A stretch of 24,172 nucleotides of DNA from Chitinophagaceae bacterium (GTDB lineage: Bacteria; Bacteroidota; Bacteroidia; Chitinophagales; Chitinophagaceae): positions 1 to 24,172 of the forward strand of contig PMUF01000229.1 of assembly GCA_003167015.1 (NCBI GenBank), written 5' to 3'. Under the pieces are notes generated by a model. That model was not told the DNA's origin and did no database searches. It was given only the letters and a program-made list of their open reading frames with translations. Every line of letters starts with the position of its first letter. Position 1 is the stretch's first letter. Below, in pieces: positions 16,035 to 22,805 of this stretch. A program made the position numbers and the translations under genes.

Positions 16035-16630
16035 GGCTTCCGGGCAGCTAGATATTGCTGGATGATTTCTTTCCATAAAGCATAGCCTTTACCGTTGATG
16101 TGGAGTCCGTCGGGGTCCAGGAATTCTCTTTTTGGATAGCCGGAATTATCGGTCATCCGATTATAGACATTTATAAAATGCAGATTGTTGCTTTGCCTGG
16201 TAATCTCTTCTTCGATGATCTTGTTGGTATAGCGGATACTGTCGACGATATTCCAGCGGGTGATGCTGGGTTTGATGGAGATGAAGGCCAGGGGGATATC
16301 GCCGAAATGCTGGCGGGTGCGGGCCACCAGCTGCTGGAAAAAAATGAACACCTCTTCCGGGTGGCGGCCATCTCCCAGGTCGTTGTCACCGGCATAGACA
16401 ATGATGGAATCCGGATGGAAGGGGGCGACGAGGCGATCGAAGAACCAGACGCATGCGGCCAGGGTGGAGCCGCCGAAGCCGAGGTTGACAGGCTTGTAAG
16501 GGGCAAAGTCCTGGTCCAGGCTCTCCCAGAGCCGGATGGAGGAACTGCCGTAGAAGAGCAGTTTAGGATCGTAGGTTAATGCCGCTCTTTCTTTTTCGAG
16601 CCGTTGAACTTCATTCTCGTACCAGACCAT
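16031..16630 (-). CDS. GDSL/SGNH-family lipase/acylhydrolase
   Basis: A 199-residue SGNH hydrolase with no signal peptide. The four blocks are visible: Ser30 in FYGSSSIRLW (block I, GSS in place of GDS), the glycine in LGFGGSTL (block II), the asparagine in YAGDNDLGDG (block III), and Asp174-x-x-His177 in DPDGLHINGKGY (block V). The fold is used by esterases, acyl-thioesterases and carbohydrate acetylesterases; the substrate here is unknown. Its stop overlaps the start of the esterase gene by four bases, so the two enzymes are likely made together and may act on related acylated substrates. Confidence 0.92.
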   Translation of the reverse strand: MVWYENEVQRLEKERAALTYDPKLLFYGSSSIRLWESLDQDFAPYKPVNLGFGGSTLAACVWFFDRLVAPFHPDSIIVYAGDNDLGDGRHPEEVFIFFQQLVARTRQHFGDIPLAFISIKPSITRWNIVDSIRYTNKIIEEEITRQSNNLHFINVYNRMTDNSGYPKREFLDPDGLHINGKGYALWKEIIQQYLAARKP

Positions 16631-16648
16631 AAGGGGTATTATCTATAG

Positions 16649-16656
16649 TAAATATA
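16649..16656 (-). promoter_or_regulatory. Near-match to the -7 element before the GDSL-esterase operon
   Basis: On the minus strand TATATTTA matches TAnnTTTG except at the last base and ends 18 bases before the ATG at 16630. The position suits the promoter of the two-gene GDSL/esterase unit, but the -33 element is not evident. Confidence 0.28.
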
Positions 16657-16705
16657 AGCCTAAGGGCGGGATTAGCGACAGGGCGCCTCATTCATAAACT
16701 TAAGA

Positions 16706-16713
16706 TAACTTTG
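16706..16713 (+). promoter_or_regulatory. -7 promoter element (TAACTTTG) of the SMP-30-like gene
   Basis: TAACTTTG is an exact match to TAnnTTTG and ends 14 bases before the ATG at 16728, implying a very short leader. A -33 TTTG is not seen at the usual distance. Confidence 0.45.
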
Positions 16714-16727
16714 CCTACATTCAAAGT

Positions 16728-17642
16728 ATGAAATATTTTTTTATTGCGATGATGGTGTGTCTTGCGAGGCAGACGGTGATGGGGCAGGGGGCGTCGTCAG
16801 GCGTTGTCTTCGACGTGGATTCGATCGTGGCGCCGGGGGGAGTACTGAAATTGGTTTCGCATCAGTTTAGTTTTACGGAGGGGGCGTCCGTGGATCGCAG
16901 GGGGAATATCTTCTTTACGGATCAGCCCAATAACAAGATTTGGGAATACGATGTGAAGGGGCGGTTGAGTGTCTACCTGGATAGTGCGGGCCGGTCGAAT
17001 GGCATGTATTTCGATCCGAAGGGAAGGTTGGTGACCTGTGCCGATGAGCAGGATCAGTTGTGGGCGATCGGTCCGCATAAAAAAGTGGAGGTATTGCTGA
17101 GGGATCTGGGCGGCAAGCGGCTGAACGGGCCGAACGATCTGTGGATCGACGCCGGAGGTGGCATTTACTTTACCGATCCTTATTATCAGCGACCTTATTG
17201 GACGAGGACGCAGCCGGACCTGACGGTAGAGGGGGTTTATTATTTAGCCAGGGGGAAGACGCAGGCTGTGAGGGTGGCAGGTGATCTGGTAAAGCCGAAT
17301 GGGATCGTGGGCACACCCGATGGTCGTTATCTATATGTGGCGGATATTGGCGCGGGGAAGACCTACAAATATTCCATCGGGCCGGATGGAATGCTAACGG
17401 GCCGGGAGCTATTTATGACGCAGGGGTCGGACGGGATGACGCTGGATGAGCGGGGTGATGTATATCTGACGGGTGATGGGGTGACGGTGTATGATTCCGC
17501 GGGCAAAAAGATTGCACATATCCCGGTACCGGAAAAGTGGACGGCGAATTTATGTTTTGAGGGAAAAGGCAAGTGGGAGTTATTTATTACGGCTTCCGAG
17601 GGCATTTACGTTCTGCCGATGCGGGTCCGGGGAGTTGAGTAA
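16728..17642 (+). CDS. Exported SMP-30/gluconolactonase-like six-bladed propeller
   Basis: A 304-residue protein with a signal peptide ending VMGQ (residue 20). Propeller repeats are clear: VDRRGNIFFTDQPNNKIWEY, NGMYFDPKGRLVTC, GPNDLWIDAGGGIYFTDPYY, KPNGIVGTPDGRYLYVADI and DGMTLDERGDVYLTG. The expected metal-site residues of the SMP-30/LRE group are present: Glu51, Asn136, Asn191 and Asp235. Members hydrolyse sugar lactones or related esters in a metal-dependent way; the actual lactone is not predictable, and periplasmic members are common in Bacteroidota. It is divergent from the GDSL/esterase unit and convergent with the receiver gene, 30 bases apart, with no evident terminator between. Confidence 0.92.
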   Translation: MKYFFIAMMVCLARQTVMGQGASSGVVFDVDSIVAPGGVLKLVSHQFSFTEGASVDRRGNIFFTDQPNNKIWEYDVKGRLSVYLDSAGRSNGMYFDPKGRLVTCADEQDQLWAIGPHKKVEVLLRDLGGKRLNGPNDLWIDAGGGIYFTDPYYQRPYWTRTQPDLTVEGVYYLARGKTQAVRVAGDLVKPNGIVGTPDGRYLYVADIGAGKTYKYSIGPDGMLTGRELFMTQGSDGMTLDERGDVYLTGDGVTVYDSAGKKIAHIPVPEKWTANLCFEGKGKWELFITASEGIYVLPMRVRGVE

Positions 17643-17672
17643 GGCGCGGGTTCGGAGGTTGAGCGGGTGTTA

Positions 17673-18065
17673 TCAGGTGGCGAGGAATTGTTCGATCATT
17701 TCGCGGTAGGCCTGGAGGCTATCCGGTTTAGCCACTACATCCTGGGCGCCGAGGAGGAGGCATTCGCGATAGAAGTCTTTCACCTGATAGGTAGAGTAAA
17801 TGATAGTAGGGATAGTCTGGTAACGCGGGCTTTCCTTCAGGAAGACGAGGCTTTCCTTGCCCGTCATTTTGGGCATATTCTGGTCCAGGATGATCATATC
17901 GGGCAGTTCTTCTTCTTTTGTCTTGTCCAGCAGGGATAACATTTCCAGGCCGTTCTCTGCGTAGACCAGCAGGGAATCGTCGCCCATCTCGCGAAGGATC
18001 TCTTCGAAGATCAGCCGGTCGTCGATGTCGTCATCCACGAGTAATATTTTTTTGTATTTTATCAT
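17673..18065 (-). CDS. Single-domain response regulator (receiver only, Rcp1-like)
   Basis: A receiver domain of 130 residues with no output domain. The acidic pocket is Asp11-Asp13 in LLVDDDIDDR, the phospho-acceptor is Asp61 in IILDQNMPKM, the switch Ser is Ser91 in IIYSTY and the conserved Lys is Lys113 in VVAKPD. This layout resembles the stand-alone receivers (Rcp1 type) that take phosphate from phytochrome kinases. The start at ATG 18065 gives the family-like MIKYKKILLVDD and lies 7 bases after the heme oxygenase stop; an ATG at 18095 in the same frame would add ten residues and overlap that gene by 23 bases. Co-transcribed with the heme oxygenase gene. No partner kinase is in view. Confidence 0.92.
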   Translation of the reverse strand: MIKYKKILLVDDDIDDRLIFEEILREMGDDSLLVYAENGLEMLSLLDKTKEEELPDMIILDQNMPKMTGKESLVFLKESPRYQTIPTIIYSTYQVKDFYRECLLLGAQDVVAKPDSLQAYREMIEQFLAT

Positions 18066-18072
18066 AGCCGAG

Positions 18073-18645
18073 TCATAATTGGGGTTGGAGCTCATGCTTG
18101 TCTATCCAGTTTTTGAAGGTGATGAATGTATCTTCGGCCGCCGCAATGATCTCCCGCCGCTGCATCAGTGGAAAGGGGCGGTTGAGAAATTCTTTGAAGG
18201 ACAGCCACATTTTATGTGTTTCGGCGCCATAGCCATGGAAGAAGGACAGGCTTTTCAACGAGTCCAGCTCGCGGCTGATCATGCCGGCGATGATCCGGCC
18301 GCCCAGTGTGCTGCCTTCCAGTACATAGAGAGCGCCGAGGGCGCTGGGCAAGGAATCGATGACAGGCAGCTGGTCACAGTCATCCGGAGGCAGTTCGGGG
18401 AGGCCCGACTCTTTCATATCCCAAACGAGATATTCCGCCCGACATCGTTTGATGATATCGGGCAGGATGTCCGGTGTCAGAAAGCGGCGGATAAGGGTTT
18501 CCATGGGCGAATAATATCCGTAGAGCCAATTGAGCATCCGCATATAGTCTGCCGTTGTCGTCGTTTTTTTCAGGACTGCGATCAACTTTTTTTCGGCGGC
18601 CCGGTGTGCATCTGCTGTCATTTCTTTTAATTCTTCCGTCAGCAT
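18073..18645 (-). CDS. Heme oxygenase, phytochrome-associated (BphO-like) type
   Basis: A 190-residue all-helical cytoplasmic enzyme that would open heme to biliverdin, iron and CO. The proximal heme ligand is likely His14 in TADAHRAAEK. The distal helix carries the glycine-rich LYVLEGSTLGGRIIA (residues about 106-120), a form typical of bacterial BphO proteins that supply biliverdin to bacteriophytochromes. Length is within the family range. It is followed by a lone receiver gene, which fits phytochrome-type signalling, yet no phytochrome gene lies in the window. An alternative role in iron release from heme cannot be excluded. A 216-base upstream region with several small palindromes separates it from the divergent S10 gene. 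Confidence 0.85.
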   Translation of the reverse strand: MLTEELKEMTADAHRAAEKKLIAVLKKTTTTADYMRMLNWLYGYYSPMETLIRRFLTPDILPDIIKRCRAEYLVWDMKESGLPELPPDDCDQLPVIDSLPSALGALYVLEGSTLGGRIIAGMISRELDSLKSLSFFHGYGAETHKMWLSFKEFLNRPFPLMQRREIIAAAEDTFITFKNWIDKHELQPQL

Positions 18646-18663
18646 GGTACGTATATATTTTTG

Positions 18664-18707
18664 TTCGCGAATGTTCGGTCAGGGTTGTCGACAGATGTAG
18701 ACAAACC
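18664..18707. promoter_or_regulatory. Cluster of small palindromes upstream of the heme oxygenase gene
   Basis: TTCGCGAA (18664-18671) is a perfect palindrome. GGTTGTC (18683-18689) and GACAAACC (18700-18707) form inverted arms with one extra T, separated by 10 bases and partly sharing the palindrome GTCGAC (18687-18692). They lie 19-62 bases before the heme oxygenase start, where operators or a promoter are expected. GTTCGCGA recurs at 18741-18748. No binding protein can be named. Confidence 0.25.
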
Positions 18708-18773
18708 GTGGAAGTTTTTCTACAATTTTGCCTTGCCGGGGTTCGCGAGGGGCTCGATAATGATGCTTAGGAT

Positions 18774-18783
18774 CAATTAATTG
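18774..18783. promoter_or_regulatory. Palindrome CAATTAATTG in the divergent gap before the S10 gene
   Basis: CAATTAATTG is a perfect 10-base palindrome located 79 bases before the S10 start. TATATTCG at 18827-18834 on the plus strand is one base off TAnnTTTG and could be the -7 element of the S10 gene. AT-rich palindromes of this size can be chance. Confidence 0.2.
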
Positions 18784-18861
18784 TAGTAGGAAATAACAAA
18801 AACGCGGCCATAGTTTCCGGGTGGCTTATATTCGCGGGTATCAAATATAATTTAACTGTTT

Positions 18862-20403
18862 ATGAGAAAGATCGTCTACGCCGTGCTGGTCATATTCATT
18901 GTACACAACAGCTATGCACAATCCCGGCCGGGGGCTTCCACGCCAACCGGGGCGGCCCCTGCAGTACCCGGTAAGTTACCGGCCGGCAGCAGGGTGCTCA
19001 ACATCGATTCCTCTATTACCACTCATGCGGAGGTGACGATCAACGGGCAGCGGGTGCCTTACGATGCTACGGCAGGCACTATCCCGGTGTGGGATGAAGA
19101 AGGCAAACCTATTGCGGGATTATTTTATACGTACTATGAGCGTTCGGATGTGAAAGACCGTTCTTCGAGGCCGCTGGTCATATCGTTCAATGGCGGCCCC
19201 GGTACGCCATCCGTTTGGATGGAGATCGGGTATACGGGTCCCCGCCGGTTGTTACTGGATGACGAGGGGTATCCTGTGCAACCGTATGGATTGAAAGAAA
19301 ACAATTCCTCCATCCTGGACATTGCTGATATCGTCTATCTCGATCCGGTCAATACCGGATTCTCGAGAGCGGTCAGCCCGGAAATTCCGACTACCCGTTT
19401 TTTCGGCGTCAATGCAGACATCAAATACCTGGCGGGATGGATATCCACTTTTGTGACCCGGTATAACCGGTGGGCTTCGCCCAAATTCCTGATCGGGGAG
19501 AGCTATGGTACGACGCGGGCGGCCGGGCTGGCGCTGGAGCTGCAGGAATCTCAGTGGATGTATCTGAATGGCGTGATCCTGGTGTCACCTACAGACCTGG
19601 GCATCGAGCGGAGCGAATTTGTACAAGCCTCTCTGCGGGTGCCTTATTATGCGGCTACTGCCTGGTATCATAAGGCCCTGGCGCCGGATCTGCAAGGGAA
19701 AGACCTGACGGACATCCTGCCGCAAGTGGAAGATTTCACCATCAACCAGCTGATACCTGCGCTGTCGAGGGGCGGCTATCTTGACGATGCCAGGAAGAAG
19801 CAGCTGGCAGATACACTATCACGTTATACCGGCTTGTCGGAGAAGGCTGTGCTGCAATCCAACCTGATCATCCCGGCGGACTTTTTCTGGAAAGAGCTGC
19901 TGCGGGATAAGGGGTATACGGTGGGCCGCCTGGACAGCCGGTATCGCGGCATTGACGGGCAGGATGCGGGGGATTCGCCGGACTACAATGCCGAACTGAC
20001 GTCATGGCTGCATTCTTTTACGCCGGCCATCAACATCTATCTGCGTCAGGACCTGCATTACAAGACTGATCTTGAATATAATATGTTTGGGCCTGTCCAT
20101 CCCTGGGACAACCAGAACAACCATACCGGTGAGGACCTGCGGAAGGCGATTGCCGAGAATCCTTTTTTGCACCTGTTGATCCAGTCGGGGTATTACGATG
20201 GCGCCTGTGATTATTTCAATGCCAAATACAGTTTGTGGCAACTGGACCCCAGCGGCAGGTTGAAGGACCGGTTGCATTGGGAGGGATATCGGAGCGGGCA
20301 TATGCTGTACCTGCGGAAGACGGATCTGGCGGAGGCCAATGAAAACCTGCGGAAGTTCATCCGGGCATCGCTGCCTCAGCCGGGTGAACCGGCGAAGTAT
20401 TAG
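18862..20403 (+). CDS. Exported S10-family serine carboxypeptidase-like protein
   Basis: A 513-residue secreted alpha/beta-hydrolase peptidase. The signal peptide ends HNSYAQ (residue 20). Hallmarks of S10: the substrate/oxyanion loop SFNGGPGTPSVW, the nucleophile Ser214 in IGESYGTTRAAG, Asp446 in GYYDGACDYF and His480 in RSGHMLYL, in the family order. S10 enzymes remove C-terminal residues from peptides at acidic pH; bacterial members of this subgroup are mostly untested. The penicillin-acylase-family gene begins 21 bases after its stop, so the two are probably one transcript. Confidence 0.93.
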   Translation: MRKIVYAVLVIFIVHNSYAQSRPGASTPTGAAPAVPGKLPAGSRVLNIDSSITTHAEVTINGQRVPYDATAGTIPVWDEEGKPIAGLFYTYYERSDVKDRSSRPLVISFNGGPGTPSVWMEIGYTGPRRLLLDDEGYPVQPYGLKENNSSILDIADIVYLDPVNTGFSRAVSPEIPTTRFFGVNADIKYLAGWISTFVTRYNRWASPKFLIGESYGTTRAAGLALELQESQWMYLNGVILVSPTDLGIERSEFVQASLRVPYYAATAWYHKALAPDLQGKDLTDILPQVEDFTINQLIPALSRGGYLDDARKKQLADTLSRYTGLSEKAVLQSNLIIPADFFWKELLRDKGYTVGRLDSRYRGIDGQDAGDSPDYNAELTSWLHSFTPAINIYLRQDLHYKTDLEYNMFGPVHPWDNQNNHTGEDLRKAIAENPFLHLLIQSGYYDGACDYFNAKYSLWQLDPSGRLKDRLHWEGYRSGHMLYLRKTDLAEANENLRKFIRASLPQPGEPAKY

Positions 20404-20424
20404 TTTTTTATCTTAAATTAGGAC

Positions 20425-22761
20425 ATGAACAGACTGCTTATGATCGTCTTCTGCGGGCTGACGTTGCCGGGTTATTGTCAGATCTTTTCCCAGCAGGAGC
20501 GGCGGCGATATGAAGCGGAGGCCAAGGAGGTGACTATCATCCGCGACAAATGGGGTATCCCGCATATTTACGGGAAAACAGATGCTGCTGCCGTTTTCGG
20601 GTTAATGTATACCGAATGTCAGGGAGACTTCAGCCGGGTGGAGAAGAACTACCTGGAGGTACTGGGCCGCCAGTCGGAGGCCTATGGGGAGGGGTATTTG
20701 TATAATGACGTCATGATGCGGCTGATCTATGACAGTGCGCAGGCAGTAGCAGATTATGCCAAGAGCCCGGACTGGATGCACCAATTGCTGGATGCATTTG
20801 CCGACGGCGTGAATTATTATCTCTACAAGCATCCGGAGATGAAGCCGTTGTTATTGAAACGCTTTGAGCCCTGGTATGCCCTGATGTTCACGGATGGGAG
20901 CGTCTCGGCCACGAGCACGGGCGGGGTAAGGACTGACGAGATCCAGAATTTTTACAGCAGCAATGGTCCTTCAGCGGGAATGATAGCGCCGCCCACCCGG
21001 CAGCATGCTCTGTCAGCGGTAGAGAGGATGGTGTTGTCAGACAGGGGGATGTCGGGTCCGGGGGACGAGGGAGGCCAGAAGGGTGGGGCCGGAGGTGATG
21101 GAGCCCCGAAGGGTGGGGCCGGCCAGCAGGAGAAGCAGGAGCCTGGGGCAGACGACAGGGAGAGTGGTTCCAACGGATTTGCGTTGTCCGGATTCAGAAC
21201 TGCTTCGGGCAATACCGAGCTATATATCAACCCGCATGTCCCCTTTTATTTCCGGATGGAAGTACAGCTGGTCAGTGACGAAGGGCTAAATACCTATGGC
21301 GCCGTTACCTGGGGACAATTTTTCGTGTACCAGGGTTTCAATGCGCACTGCGGCTGGATGCATACCTCCAGCCTTGCGGATGTGGCGGACCTTTATGCCG
21401 AGAAGGTGCGGCAGGAGGGCAGTGGATGGGTCTACGAATACGAAGGACAATCGAAGCCGGTCACTACCCGGCCGTTCGTAGTCTATTATAAGAAGGATGA
21501 TTCTTTGAAGGTATTGCCTGTCACGGGATTTTACACTCATCATGGGCCGGTGATGGCCAGCAGGGACGGTAAATGGCTGAGCCTGCGGGAATATAACCGA
21601 TCGCTGAACGCGCTGCTGGAAGCGTGGCTGATCACGAAGGCGAATACCTTCGACGAATACAAGAAGGCGATGGATCTCCGGGCCAATACCACCAATAATA
21701 CCGTCTATGCGGATGACCAGGGCAATATTGCCTATTGGCATGGCAACTTCATGCCCCGGCGGGATACCGCCTACAACTGGTCGTTGCCGGTAGACGGATC
21801 GATTTCGGCTACGGAATGGAAGGGGGTGCATGAACTGGATGAGATCGTCCATTGTTACAACCCTGCTACGGGCTGGATACAGAACTGTAATTCCACTCCC
21901 TTTACCCTGTCGGGCAACAGCAGTCCCGAACGAAGCCAATACCCGGCCTATATGGCCCCCGACGGCGAAAACTTTCGGGCGCTGAATGCCGTCCGGCTAT
22001 TGGCGGGCGCCAGCGACTTTACACTGGACAGTCTCATCGCGAAAGGATATGACCATTATCTTATGGCTTTCGACGTGCTTCTGCCTCCGTTGTTTGAGGC
22101 ATATGCCGGCGCATCCGACTCCGTGAAAAAGGCTTTGCAGGAACCCATTGCCTACCTTCAGAAATGGGACCGGCGGGCAGCGATCCATTCGGTAGCGACG
22201 ACCCTGGCCGTGGAGTGGGCTACGCGAATGATGCCCTATGCGCCCCGGCCTGCCACGACGGAGGCCGCTTCAAATGCCGTCGTAAATGTACAGGCGGAGG
22301 TGACGCATTCCACGGCTGCGCAAAAGACGAGCGAATTGCTGGCTGTTATCGCCGATCTGCGGCAGCGTTACGGCAACTGGAAAATGGAATGGGGGGATAT
22401 CTGCCGCTATCAGCGGCTGACGGGGAAGATCGCCGAGACGTACGATGATAAAAAACCGAGCCTGCCGGTAGGACTGGCGTCGTCTGCGTTTGGCGAGCTG
22501 CCGTCATACGCGAGCCGGGTCATGCCGGATACGAAGAAACGGTATGGGTACTCCGGTAACAGTTTCATTGCGGCTGTGGAGTTCGGCAAAAAAGTGAAAG
22601 CCAGGACCATTGTCACAGGCGGGGAGAGCAGTAATCCGGCCTCGCCGCATTTTTCGGATCAGGCTGCGATGTACCTGGGCGGATGGTTCAAGGAGGTGTT
22701 GTTCTACCGGGAAGATGTACTTGCCAATGCTGAAAAGACGTACCGGCCGGGCGAGGAATGA
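20425..22761 (+). CDS. Exported penicillin-acylase-family (S45) N-terminal-nucleophile amidohydrolase
   Basis: A 778-residue precursor of an enzyme that hydrolyses amide bonds of acylated substrates such as beta-lactams, N-acyl-homoserine lactones or N-acyl peptides. The signal peptide ends GYCQ (residue 19). The alpha part starts with TIIRDKWGIPHIYGKTDAAA. The beta chain should start at Ser249 in GSNGFALSG after self-cleavage. Later family motifs are TELYINPH, NNTVYADDQGNIAYWHGNF and WIQNCNSTPF. The spacer before Ser249 (residues about 207-247) is rich in Gly and charged residues and contains a 10-residue tandem repeat. Acyl specificity is not predictable. It follows the S10 gene closely and is convergent with the last gene, with a 44-base gap. 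Confidence 0.93.
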   Translation: MNRLLMIVFCGLTLPGYCQIFSQQERRRYEAEAKEVTIIRDKWGIPHIYGKTDAAAVFGLMYTECQGDFSRVEKNYLEVLGRQSEAYGEGYLYNDVMMRLIYDSAQAVADYAKSPDWMHQLLDAFADGVNYYLYKHPEMKPLLLKRFEPWYALMFTDGSVSATSTGGVRTDEIQNFYSSNGPSAGMIAPPTRQHALSAVERMVLSDRGMSGPGDEGGQKGGAGGDGAPKGGAGQQEKQEPGADDRESGSNGFALSGFRTASGNTELYINPHVPFYFRMEVQLVSDEGLNTYGAVTWGQFFVYQGFNAHCGWMHTSSLADVADLYAEKVRQEGSGWVYEYEGQSKPVTTRPFVVYYKKDDSLKVLPVTGFYTHHGPVMASRDGKWLSLREYNRSLNALLEAWLITKANTFDEYKKAMDLRANTTNNTVYADDQGNIAYWHGNFMPRRDTAYNWSLPVDGSISATEWKGVHELDEIVHCYNPATGWIQNCNSTPFTLSGNSSPERSQYPAYMAPDGENFRALNAVRLLAGASDFTLDSLIAKGYDHYLMAFDVLLPPLFEAYAGASDSVKKALQEPIAYLQKWDRRAAIHSVATTLAVEWATRMMPYAPRPATTEAASNAVVNVQAEVTHSTAAQKTSELLAVIADLRQRYGNWKMEWGDICRYQRLTGKIAETYDDKKPSLPVGLASSAFGELPSYASRVMPDTKKRYGYSGNSFIAAVEFGKKVKARTIVTGGESSNPASPHFSDQAAMYLGGWFKEVLFYREDVLANAEKTYRPGEE
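21078..21122 (+). repeat. In-frame 15-base direct repeat in the acylase spacer
   Basis: GAAGGGTGGGGCCGG occurs at 21078-21092 and 21108-21122, a 30-base period equal to ten codons, coding for KGGAG twice. It lies in the Gly-rich spacer just before the self-cleavage Ser of the S45 protein and probably arose by slippage. Confidence 0.85.
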
Positions 22762-22805
22762 GCGGGTGGCCTTGCGGGTTGGCCCAGGGTAGGGATTCTA
22801 CAGGA

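Noticed and set aside
16035..16076. Extended start of the esterase gene at 16076
   Set aside because: The ATGA junction at 16031-16034 and the family-like N-terminus MNREYHKWFS favour 16034.
21286..21939. A 217-codon open frame on the minus strand inside the S45 gene
   Set aside because: It is antisense to well-conserved acylase motifs and has no family features of its own.
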